Source: CAYLNK01 sp964384675 (lineage in GTDB: Bacteria > Acidobacteriota > Thermoanaerobaculia > UBA5066). From it: a stretch of 17,198 bases of DNA. Where the stretch lies: NCBI GenBank assembly GCA_964384675.1, contig CAYLNK010000121.1, positions 1-17,198 on the forward strand. The letters run 5' to 3'. The notes beneath the pieces are model-generated. The model saw nothing but the letters and a program-made list of their open reading frames with translations. It did no database searches and was not told the origin of the DNA. Made by a program: the position numbers and the translations under genes. Position 1 is the stretch's first letter, and every line of letters starts with the position of its first letter. This document shows, one piece after another, positions 8,567 to 15,517 of this stretch.

Positions 8567-9499
8567 ATGGCCGGCATCTCCCAGTCCCACGAGGAGCTGA
8601 TCCCCCTGGGCGTCGAGGATCGCCTCGCGGCCGGCGGGCACCTGTGGCACGAGGGGGATGCGGGGCACGAGGCGATCGTGCTGCTCGAGGGGATCCTGGA
8701 GGTCGTGCACGAGACGCCGGGAGCGGAGAGCGAGGTCGTGGTGCTGCGGACCCTGGAGCCGCGCGCGCTGGTGGGGGAGCTGGCCCTGCTCGACGGGAGC
8801 GCGCGCTCGGCCACCGTCCGGGCGCAGACGGACGTCAAGTTCGTGCGGGTCGCCGAGCCGGCGTTCAAGGAGTTCCTGCGCCGCCGCCCCGATCTCCTCG
8901 AGGAGCTCTTCTGGCAGCAGGTGGAGCGGGTCCGCACCCTGACCCGCGACGTGACCCGGACGCATAAACGCGCCATCACCGACCCGCTGACGCAGCTCTA
9001 CAACTTCGGCTTCTTCCGGGAGCGGCTGAGGCTCGAGCTGGAGCGCGCGCAGGTGACCGGGGACCTCGTCTCGCTGGTGATCTTCGACATCGACCACTTC
9101 AAGCACTACAACGACCGGAACGGGCACCAGGAGGGCAACGCGGCGCTGGTGAAGGTCAGCGAGCTGCTCCGCGCCACGGGACGCCGCGGCGACATCGTGG
9201 CCCGATACGGCGGCGAGGAGTTCGTCGCGCTGCTGTACGGCGCCACGCGCGAGGAGGCCTGGCGGTTCGCCGAGACGTTCCGCGTCTCGGTCGAGACGAG
9301 CCCCTTCGAAGGCGGTCCGGGTCAGCCGCTGGGTCGGCTCACCATCAGCGGCGGGGTCGCCGCCTACCCGACGGACGCCGCGGACGACGAGACCCTCCTC
9401 GCCGCCGCCGACCGGAACCTCTATCGCGCCAAGGCGGAGGGCCGCAACCGGGTGGTGGCCACCCCGCCGCCCCCGCCGTCCGGAGTGATCCGCCGGTGA
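8567..9499 (+). CDS. Cyclic-nucleotide-binding domain fused to a GGDEF domain (predicted diguanylate or dinucleotide cyclase)
   Basis: A 310-residue soluble protein. Residues about 10-115 form a CAP-type cNMP-binding domain with a well-kept phosphate-binding cassette, VGELALLDGSARSATV (69-84). A helical linker (about 115-135) leads to a GGDEF domain (about 138-298) with FDIDHFKHYND (173-183), active-site GGEEF (215-219) and an inhibitory I-site RxxD (Arg206-Asp209) five residues before it. It should condense two GTP to c-di-GMP under control of a bound cyclic mononucleotide. One oddity: the Asp of the usual GHxxGD motif, which contacts the guanine base, is Asn191 (GHQEGN). Asp-to-Ser at this place is a known change in Hypr GGDEF enzymes that make cGAMP, so product identity is open. 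The C-terminus is a Pro-rich tail. Confidence 0.92.
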   Translation: MAGISQSHEELIPLGVEDRLAAGGHLWHEGDAGHEAIVLLEGILEVVHETPGAESEVVVLRTLEPRALVGELALLDGSARSATVRAQTDVKFVRVAEPAFKEFLRRRPDLLEELFWQQVERVRTLTRDVTRTHKRAITDPLTQLYNFGFFRERLRLELERAQVTGDLVSLVIFDIDHFKHYNDRNGHQEGNAALVKVSELLRATGRRGDIVARYGGEEFVALLYGATREEAWRFAETFRVSVETSPFEGGPGQPLGRLTISGGVAAYPTDAADDETLLAAADRNLYRAKAEGRNRVVATPPPPPSGVIRR

Positions 9500-9529
9500 G
9501 TTCCCCTGTCCAGCGGCGGAAGCGGCCAC

Positions 9530-9535
9530 TAGAAT
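9530..9535 (+). promoter_or_regulatory. Candidate promoter -10 (TAGAAT) for the response regulator gene
   Basis: TAGAAT matches five of six bases of TATAAT and lies in the 94-base gap at 9500-9593. A poor -35 (TGTCCA at 9507-9512) sits 17 bases upstream. Transcription would start near 9542, leaving a leader of about 50 bases with a ribosome binding site. This is the largest intergenic gap in the window and the likeliest place for a separate promoter. Confidence 0.42.
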
Positions 9536-9580
9536 GGGCGCCCCGAAGAGCGAGCCCCGCGTCGGGCGGTCCACAGAGTT

Positions 9581-9586
9581 AGGGAG
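9581..9586 (+). promoter_or_regulatory. Ribosome binding site AGGGAG for the response regulator
   Basis: AGGGAG ends seven bases before the ATG at 9594. It fixes this start over the upstream in-frame ATG at 9534, which lies in the -10 and leader region. Confidence 0.6.
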
Positions 9587-9593
9587 TAGCGGA

Positions 9594-9962
9594 ATGCCGA
9601 GAATCCTCGTGGTTGACGACGACGAGATGAACCGCGACATGCTGTCCCGGCGCCTGGAGCGGAAGGGATATCAGGTCGATCTCGCCGTCAACGGGCAGGA
9701 CGCCATCCAGCGGGCGACCGCGCAGATGCCCGACCTGATCCTGATGGACCTGTCGATGCCGGTGCTCGACGGCTACGAGGCGACGCGCCAGCTGAAGGCG
9801 AGCCCCGGGACGAAGGTGATCCCGATCATCGGCCTCTCCGCCCACGCAATGGTCGGGGACCGGGAGAAGGCGCTGCAGGCCGGCTGCGACGACTACGACA
9901 CCAAGCCCGTGGAGCTGCCCCGGCTCCTCGGCAAGCTCGACCAGTACCTGAAGAAGGGCTGA
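9594..9962 (+). CDS. Single-domain response regulator (CheY/DivK-like)
   Basis: The protein has 122 residues and is only a receiver domain. The acidic pocket is Asp8-Asp9-Asp10 (VVDDDEMNRDM), the phospho-acceptor is Asp52 (LILMDLSMPVLDG), the conserved Ser is 82 (GLSAHA) and the conserved Lys is 104 (YDTKP). There is no output domain, so it acts by binding a partner or passing phosphate on. Its first 23 residues resemble the receiver in the 12071 gene (VVDD-NE-NRDML-RRL-RGY), suggesting related receivers. No complete histidine kinase is in the window. A good ribosome binding site and a candidate promoter precede it. Confidence 0.95.
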   Translation: MPRILVVDDDEMNRDMLSRRLERKGYQVDLAVNGQDAIQRATAQMPDLILMDLSMPVLDGYEATRQLKASPGTKVIPIIGLSAHAMVGDREKALQAGCDDYDTKPVELPRLLGKLDQYLKKG

Positions 9963-9977
9963 GCGGCCCGGGGCCGC
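9963..9977 (+). other. Intercistronic GC hairpin between response regulator and dual-cNMP gene
   Basis: GCGGCC (9963-9968) pairs with GGCCGC (9972-9977) around CGG, directly after the stop TGA and directly before GGAGGA (9978-9983), the ribosome binding site of the next gene. No T-run follows. It could modulate translation of the downstream gene. Confidence 0.45.
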
Positions 9978-9993
9978 GGAGGACCGAAGGCAC

Positions 9994-11187
9994 GTGGGTC
10001 TGTTCGATCGCCTCCTCGGAGGCTCCGAGGCCAAGCGCCGCGTCGAGGAGCTTCAGAAGCGCCTGAAGACGAGCCCGACGAACGTCTCCATCGCGGTGGA
10101 GCTCGCCGACGCGCTCGCCGAGACGGGCTCCGGGAAGACCGCGGTCCGGCTCCTCAACGAGCTGGGGCCCGTGCTCGTCAAGAAGGGCCAGTACATGGCG
10201 GCGATCGCCGTCTTCAAGAAGGTCGGCGACCTCGACCCGAAGGGGCTCGAGCCCGGCTCCGCCGCGTCCCGTCGCGAGCTCGAGCGCCTCCAGCTGGCCC
10301 AGGACTCGCGCACGCTCACGGCGCCGGCGCCGACCGGCCGCTCGGGCCGGACCGCACAGGAAGAGGCCGAGGCCCAGCAGAAGCGCGAGCAGATCCAGCC
10401 GGTCGTGGCCCAGATCCCGCTCTTCCGGGACGTGCCCCCGCACCTCATCGGCGAGCTGATCGAGAAGATCCACCTCAAGCCGTACCCGCCGGGCGAGACG
10501 CTGTTCCAGGAAGGATCGCCGGGCTCGTCGCTGCTCTTCGTCGTCTCCGGCGAGCTGACCGTGACCGGAAAGGGGGAGGCGGGCAAGGAGGTCCTCCTCT
10601 CGACGTTGAAGGCCGGAGACGTGGCCGGCGAGATGTCGTTCCTCTCCTCGATGCCCCGTAGCGCCACCGTCCGGACGAAGGCGCCCTCGGTGGTCCTGGA
10701 GATCGAGCGGCGAGCGGTGGACCCGCTCGTGCGCAAGAGCCCGAAGCTCAAGGAGTCGCTCCAGAAGCTGTACAAGGAGCGCGTGCTGAACGACGTGCTG
10801 GTGCGCTCCTCGCTCTTCGGCGGGCTCTCCCAGGCGGTGAGGGACGAGATCGCGCACCGCCTCGTTCCCCTCGACCTGGCGGCTGGCGAGGAGGTCTCGA
10901 GCGACGGGGACAACGTCGAGTCGCTCTTCCTGATCGCCCAGGGGCTGATCCGGATCTCGGTGAACGAAGGGGGGGAGGACGTCGAGCGCGCCATCCTCTA
11001 CCCTCCGTCCTTCTTCCGGATCGGCGCCCAGGGCGCCAAGGCGACCACCGTCACCGACGTCGAGCTGTTCTGCCTCCGGCCCGCGGACCTCGCGCCTCTC
11101 CTGGCGGCGGACCCCCGGCTCTGGAAGGCGCTCGACGAGGTCCAGCTCGAGAGGCTGAGCGCGAAGAGGACCGGGGCGTCCGCGTGA
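9994..11187 (+). CDS. TPR-like protein with two CAP-type cyclic-nucleotide-binding domains, GTG start
   Basis: A 397-residue soluble protein with no DNA-binding HTH. Residues about 14-85 look like TPR helices (VSIAVELADALAETG, GQYMAAIAVFKKVGDLDPKG). Residues about 90-135 are a charged linker. The first cNMP domain (about 140-265) has an intact phosphate cassette, AGEMSFLSSMPRSATV (211-226). The second (about 268-380) keeps the fold pattern (SSLFGGLSQAVRDEIAHRL, ESLFLIAQGLIRISV) but its cassette is degenerate (PPSFFRIGAQGAKATTV, without Gly-Glu and Arg), so it may not bind a nucleotide. GTG 9994 follows GGAGGA at a normal distance. The stop overlaps the MBL gene (GTGA). It is probably a cyclic-nucleotide receptor or scaffold for the adjacent cyclase. 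Confidence 0.9.
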   Translation: MGLFDRLLGGSEAKRRVEELQKRLKTSPTNVSIAVELADALAETGSGKTAVRLLNELGPVLVKKGQYMAAIAVFKKVGDLDPKGLEPGSAASRRELERLQLAQDSRTLTAPAPTGRSGRTAQEEAEAQQKREQIQPVVAQIPLFRDVPPHLIGELIEKIHLKPYPPGETLFQEGSPGSSLLFVVSGELTVTGKGEAGKEVLLSTLKAGDVAGEMSFLSSMPRSATVRTKAPSVVLEIERRAVDPLVRKSPKLKESLQKLYKERVLNDVLVRSSLFGGLSQAVRDEIAHRLVPLDLAAGEEVSSDGDNVESLFLIAQGLIRISVNEGGEDVERAILYPPSFFRIGAQGAKATTVTDVELFCLRPADLAPLLAADPRLWKALDEVQLERLSAKRTGASA

Positions 11188-12071
11188 CGGCGAAGCTCGT
11201 CTTCGACGTCTGGGGCTGCCGCGGCTCGAGGAACCTCGTTCCCGACCGCTCGCGGATCGGCAACCGCACGTCGTCCTACTCGCTGCACGACGGGGACCTC
11301 CTCTTCGCCCTGGACGCGGGGCGCGGCCTGGCGGCGCTGGGCGCGGCGATGCGCCGGGAGCCGCGCTTCCGGCCGGTCCGCACGGTCCACCTCCTGATCA
11401 CGCACGCCCACCTCGACCACTGGGAGGGGCTGAAGGACGTCGACTGGCTCTGGGAGAGGGAGAACGGCCTCGAGGTGACGGTGCACGGGACGGCCGAGGC
11501 GCTGGGCGCCGTGAGGGGCGGCTTCGAGCCTCCGGCCTACGTCGCCCTCGAGCGCCTCGCGATGGGCACCGTCAAGCGGCTCTCCTTCGTCGAGCGGCGG
11601 AGCGGAGACGTGACCACCGCCGGGCGCTGGGAGGTCCGGACGTTCCCGCTGTACCACTACAGCGGAGGCGGCGACGAGAAGCGCCACCTCTCCACCGTCG
11701 GCTACCGGCTGGAGGCCTCCGGCGGTCCCACGGTCGCGTACCTCTCGGACCACGAGCCGACCGGGCAGACGGCCGCCGCCGAGGCGGACGCCACGGCGGG
11801 CGCCGACCTCCTCCTCTACGACGCGCACTTCCCGGACCGTGCGGACCATGCCTTCGGGCACGGCTCCCAGGAGCACGCGGCCGACGTCGCCCGCCGGCAC
11901 CCGGACGCGGTGGTCCTGGCCGGGCACCTCGGACCCACGCTGACCGACGCCGCGATCCGCGACGCGTTCCGGCGGCACGGCAAGGGTCTCCGCAACTTCC
12001 AGCTCGCCCGCGAGGGGCGGAGCTGGGTCTTCGACGCGCGGACGCGGCGGTTCGAGCCCGGGGGGCGCTGA
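11184..12071 (+). CDS. MBL-fold metallohydrolase, possible cyclic nucleotide phosphodiesterase
   Basis: A 295-residue metallo-beta-lactamase-fold protein of the 'VWGCRGS ... GN-TSS ... LDAG' subgroup (about 8-50). Metal ligands are the HAHLDHWEG motif (His74, His76, Asp78, His79), His158 or His168, Asp189 (YLSDHEPTG) and His248 (AGHLGP). HxHLDH is also found in class II cyclic nucleotide phosphodiesterases. Coupling between a cNMP-binding protein (GTGA overlap upstream) and a nucleotide cyclase (TGATG overlap downstream) makes cNMP hydrolysis a reasonable guess. The MBL fold covers many reactions, so substrate is inferred only. The GTG start at 11184 is fixed by the overlap. Confidence 0.88.
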   Translation: MTAKLVFDVWGCRGSRNLVPDRSRIGNRTSSYSLHDGDLLFALDAGRGLAALGAAMRREPRFRPVRTVHLLITHAHLDHWEGLKDVDWLWERENGLEVTVHGTAEALGAVRGGFEPPAYVALERLAMGTVKRLSFVERRSGDVTTAGRWEVRTFPLYHYSGGGDEKRHLSTVGYRLEASGGPTVAYLSDHEPTGQTAAAEADATAGADLLLYDAHFPDRADHAFGHGSQEHAADVARRHPDAVVLAGHLGPTLTDAAIRDAFRRHGKGLRNFQLAREGRSWVFDARTRRFEPGGR

Positions 12072-13894
12072 TGGCGGACGAGCCGGAGGAGAGGAAGCGG
12101 GCCGACTCGGCCACGCTGGGCCGGGAGGAGCAGGCCAAGGTCCGGCACGAGCTGCGGACGCCGATCAACCAGATCCTCGGCTACAGCGAGCTCCTGCAGG
12201 AGGAGGCCGAGGGGGACGGGCACCCCCAGTACATCCCGGACCTCCAGCGGATCCAGTCCGCGGCGCGCCGGCTCATCGGGATGGTCGACAACCTCTTCAC
12301 GCCGTCCGGACAGAAGCCGGTCAGCAAGGAGACCCCGCGTCCCGAGCGGCCCGAGGGCGAGGCCCCGCAGCCGGAGGGGCCGCCGAAGCCGCCCGGTGAG
12401 CAGACCGGCGTGAAGTGGAGGGCCCTCTCGCCGAAGTCCGCTCCGCCGACCGAGCCGGAGAGCCAGCAGGTCGAGGTGTCGGCCCGCGACCGGCTCCTGG
12501 TGGTCGACGACAACGAGCTGAACCGCGACATGCTGTGCCGGAGGCTGAGGACGCGGGGCTACTCGGTGGACGTGGCGGAGGACGGGGAGCAGGCCCTCCT
12601 GAAGATCGGCTCCGAGCGGTTCGACGCCGTCCTTCTCGACGTGATGATGCCCGGGATCAGCGGCTTCGACGTGCTCAAGATCATGCGCACCCAGCACGCG
12701 GTCGCCGACCTGCCGGTCATCATGGCCACCGCCAAGGACGACAGCGAGGACATCGTCGAAGCGCTCCGGCTCGGCGCGAACGACTACGTCACCAAGCCGC
12801 TCGACTTCCCGGTCGTCCTGGCCCGCATCCAGACCCAGCTGTCGCTGAAGCGCGCCAAGGAGCGCGTGCAGAGGCTGGCCGAGGAGCTGGAGATCAGGAA
12901 CCGGTTCATCCGGAAGACGTTCGGCCGCTACCTCTCCGACGAGGTCGTGGGCAGCCTCCTGGAGTCCTCCGAGGGCCTGCGCCTCGGGGGCGAGAGCCGC
13001 GTCGTGACGATCCTGATGTCCGACCTGCGGGGCTTCACGGCGGCGGCCGAGCGCCTCTCGCCGGAGCAGGTCGTGCGCGTGCTCAACAACTACCTCGGCA
13101 CCATGGCCGACATCATCACCAAGTACCGGGGCACGATCGACGAGTTCATCGGCGACGCCATCCTGGTGATCTTCGGGGCCCCCTTCCCGGGCGACGACGA
13201 CGCGCTGCGCGCCCTGGCGTGCGCGCTCGAGATGCAGCGGGCCATGGAGGTCGTCAACGCCTGGAACCGCAACGAAGGTCTGCCCGAGATCGAGATGGGG
13301 ATCGGGATCAACACCGGAGAGGTGGTCGTCGGGAACATCGGCTCGCAGACGCGCGCCAAGTACGGGGTCGTCGGCAGTCACGTGAACCTGACCGGCCGGA
13401 TCGAGGGGTGCACCGTCGGGGGGCAGATCCTGATCTCCGAGAGCAGCCTGCGGTTCGCGGGCGAAGGGGTCGTGACGGGGAAGAGCTTCTCCGTGAACGC
13501 CAAGGGGTTCAGCGATCCGGTCACCCTTCACGACCTCCGCGGCGTCCACGGGCGCTACGAGCTCGACCTCGCCGGGACGGAGCCGGACCTCGTCCCGCTG
13601 GAGACGCCGGTCCCGATCCGCTACTCGATCCTGTCGGAGAAGACCGTCGGCGACGACACCTTCCCCGGCACGTTCGTGAGCCTCTCGCCGCGCGGGGCCG
13701 AGGTGCGCGCGGCGCAGGCGGTCCCGCTCCTCGGGAACGTGAAGATCCGGCTCGAAGGGCTCGAGGCGGCCGACGTGCACGGCGACCTCTACGCGAAGGT
13801 CGTGGAGTCGCCTCTTCCCGACCGTCCCGGCTTCAGCGTGATCTTCACGCGGATCCCTCCCGAGGTGGCGGAGCACCTGCACCGCCTCGTTTGA
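12071..13894 (+). CDS. HisKA-REC-class III nucleotide cyclase with PilZ-like C-terminus
   Basis: The protein has 607 residues. Residues 18-77 are a HisKA helical hairpin with phospho-acceptor His26 (RHELRTPINQILGYSELL) but no HATPase domain follows. Residues about 78-138 are a Pro-rich linker. The receiver (140-258) has Asp146/147, acceptor Asp190 and Lys242. A coiled segment (260-290) leads to a class III cyclase (about 308-485) with metal-binding Asp318 (MSDLRGFT) and Asp362 (FIGDAILVIFG), and transition-state Asn439 and Arg443. The substrate-selecting positions are Glu358 and Gly432 instead of the adenylate-type Lys/Asp. Residues about 510-607 look like a PilZ fold with a weak motif (SLSPRG). 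The product, cAMP or cGMP, is unresolved. The ATG overlaps the MBL stop (TGATG). Confidence 0.92.
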   Translation: MADEPEERKRADSATLGREEQAKVRHELRTPINQILGYSELLQEEAEGDGHPQYIPDLQRIQSAARRLIGMVDNLFTPSGQKPVSKETPRPERPEGEAPQPEGPPKPPGEQTGVKWRALSPKSAPPTEPESQQVEVSARDRLLVVDDNELNRDMLCRRLRTRGYSVDVAEDGEQALLKIGSERFDAVLLDVMMPGISGFDVLKIMRTQHAVADLPVIMATAKDDSEDIVEALRLGANDYVTKPLDFPVVLARIQTQLSLKRAKERVQRLAEELEIRNRFIRKTFGRYLSDEVVGSLLESSEGLRLGGESRVVTILMSDLRGFTAAAERLSPEQVVRVLNNYLGTMADIITKYRGTIDEFIGDAILVIFGAPFPGDDDALRALACALEMQRAMEVVNAWNRNEGLPEIEMGIGINTGEVVVGNIGSQTRAKYGVVGSHVNLTGRIEGCTVGGQILISESSLRFAGEGVVTGKSFSVNAKGFSDPVTLHDLRGVHGRYELDLAGTEPDLVPLETPVPIRYSILSEKTVGDDTFPGTFVSLSPRGAEVRAAQAVPLLGNVKIRLEGLEAADVHGDLYAKVVESPLPDRPGFSVIFTRIPPEVAEHLHRLV

Positions 13895-14627
13895 GGTCTC
13901 GGGCCCCGGCGATCTCGTCGACGACGGCTCGCGCGGCGGCGAACGGGTCGGAGGCTCCGGTGATCGGCCGGCCCACCACCAGGATGTCGGCGCCGGCCGA
14001 GATCGCCGCGGCGGGCGTCGCCACCCGCCTCTGATCGCCCGCGTCGCTTCCCGCGGGGCGCACTCCAGGCACCACCAGCAGGAAGCCGGGACCGCACGCC
14101 GAGCGGATCGCGGCGATCTCGTTCGGGGAGCAGACGACCCCGTCGAGCCCGGCCTCCCGGGTCAGGGCGGCGAGCCGGACCGCGGCCTCGGCCGGGGTAC
14201 CGTCCAAACCGACCTCGCCGAGCGCGGCAGCGTCGAGCGACGTCAGAACGGTCACGGCGATCACCAGGGGGCGTCTCAGACCGGCGGCCGCGGCGGCATC
14301 CCGCGCGGCGTCGGCTCCCGCACGCATCATCTCCCGCCCGCCCGAGGCGTGGACGTTGATCAGGAACGCCCCGGTGCGCGCCGCGGCGGCGGCCGCGCCG
14401 GCCACGGTGTTCGGGATGTCGTGGAGCTTCAGGTCGAGGAAGACGTCGACGCCGCTCGCGACGATCTCGCGGACCACCCCGGGCCCGTGCGAGACGAACG
14501 ACTGGAGGCCCAGCTTCATCACCCCGGCGGCCGGGGCCAGCCTCCGCGCCAGCGCGACCGCCTCGGCGCGGCCGTCGAGGTCGAGCGCCACGGCGAGCCG
14601 CTCGCGCGGGGTCCTCTCGGGTGTCAA
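13845..14627 (-). CDS. pyrF: Orotidine 5'-phosphate decarboxylase, TTG start
   Basis: Decarboxylates OMP to UMP, the last step of de novo pyrimidine synthesis in the cytosol. From TTG 14627 it has 260 residues, within the family's range. The catalytic network is visible: Asp16 (VALDLDG), Lys38 (VMKLGLQ), DLKLHDIPNTV (65-75, with Asp65, Lys67 and Asp70), then VVPGVRP and the phosphate-binding Arg in VVGRPITGASDP. No ATG or GTG is suitably placed. The TTG overlaps the upstream gene's TGA (TTGA), giving coupling. The last 16 codons run past a conserved-looking end (ARAVVDEIAGARDLKRGG) and overlap the cyclase gene on the other strand by 50 bases. Confidence 0.94.
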   Translation of the reverse strand: MTPERTPRERLAVALDLDGRAEAVALARRLAPAAGVMKLGLQSFVSHGPGVVREIVASGVDVFLDLKLHDIPNTVAGAAAAAARTGAFLINVHASGGREMMRAGADAARDAAAAAGLRRPLVIAVTVLTSLDAAALGEVGLDGTPAEAAVRLAALTREAGLDGVVCSPNEIAAIRSACGPGFLLVVPGVRPAGSDAGDQRRVATPAAAISAGADILVVGRPITGASDPFAAARAVVDEIAGARDLKRGGAGAPPPREGSA

Positions 14628-15508
14628 AGGCCCGACGCGCCGCGCAGGTTCTTCTTGATGGAGCGGCGGTTCTTGAGCTTGGCGCTGTTGATCGTGTAGT
14701 CGACGGTGCCCTCGAGGGTGAGCCACGACGCGACCGCCTTGCCACCGGCCCGGGCCGGCGTCAGCTTCCAGCCCGGCAGGGACCTGCGGACCCAGGCCAG
14801 GACCAGCGGCTCGTTCTCGCTTCCGACCGGCACCAGCCGGGAGACGGCCCCGGCCGCGGACACCTCGACGAGAGCGCTGACGTGGGACTTCTGCCGGGAG
14901 CCGTCGAAGTCCCAGCCGGTCTTCGCCGGGTTCGGCGGCACGTCGGTGTCCTCGACGGAGATCGCCCCGGGCTCCTTCGGCTCGATCTCCCTCGGGTAGC
15001 GGGCCAGCCACCCGTCGCCGGGGGTCTCCGGGAGAGGCACCGTGAGCGGGTCGTCCCGCTTGACCGGACTCAAGGTCAGGTCGGTCCAGGCCCCCTTCTC
15101 CAGGTCGACGAGGAGCTCGAGCCCGAGCGTGGCCCAGGTCGCGACCGGGGAGCCGCCCTTGGTGGCGGGGGCGTACTTCCACTTCTGGGCCAGCGTCGGG
15201 ACGGGTGCCGCGAGGGCGCGCAGGGGGGGCTCGACCGCGACGGCCTCGAGAACCCGTCCGGTGGCGTCGACGTGGACCGCGACGGCGAGGAGGCAGAGGC
15301 TCTCGAGCTCCGCCAGGGGCGGCCTCGCGACCGAGAGGACGGCCGAGCTGTCGACCGGACGGAAGAGCGGATGGACGTAGGCCACCTCGGCCGGGGCGAG
15401 CGCGGCCGGGTCCGGCAGGGCCTCGATGGCGTCCGTGCGGCTGCTCTGACCGGAGGCCGGGAGGGAGAGGCCCGCGACGAGCAGGACGGCGAGTGCGGCG
15501 GGTCTCAT
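14624..15508 (-). CDS. Secreted protein with two TonB C-terminal-like domains
   Basis: The protein has 294 residues. A signal peptide is evident at 1-20 (MRPAALAVLLVAGLSLPASG, with cleavage near ASG-QSS). Two similar segments follow. About 70-140 contains AVHVDATGRVLEAVAVEPP and KWKYAPATKGG. About 205-280 contains ALVEVSAAGAVSRLVPVG, WKLTPARAGGKAVAS and LEGTVDY. Both have the beta-strand, 'DATGRV', 'W-Y/L-PA' and 'G-PV' layout of TonB_C domains. There is no N-terminal TonB anchor, no Pro-rich spacer and no ExbB/ExbD nearby, so energy-transducing TonB activity is unlikely. The role is unknown, probably periplasmic. The stop overlaps pyrF (TTGA). Family placement is by pattern only. Confidence 0.78.
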   Translation of the reverse strand: MRPAALAVLLVAGLSLPASGQSSRTDAIEALPDPAALAPAEVAYVHPLFRPVDSSAVLSVARPPLAELESLCLLAVAVHVDATGRVLEAVAVEPPLRALAAPVPTLAQKWKYAPATKGGSPVATWATLGLELLVDLEKGAWTDLTLSPVKRDDPLTVPLPETPGDGWLARYPREIEPKEPGAISVEDTDVPPNPAKTGWDFDGSRQKSHVSALVEVSAAGAVSRLVPVGSENEPLVLAWVRRSLPGWKLTPARAGGKAVASWLTLEGTVDYTINSAKLKNRRSIKKNLRGASGL

Positions 15509-15517
15509 CCGGCGCGG

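Noticed and set aside
9534..9593. N-terminal extension of the response regulator from ATG 9534
   Set aside because: The extension is not receiver-like, overlaps the candidate -10, and the ATG at 9594 has its own ribosome binding site and begins the receiver domain exactly.
11816..13882. 688-codon open frame on the minus strand
   Set aside because: Antisense to the MBL and cyclase genes, without recognisable domains.
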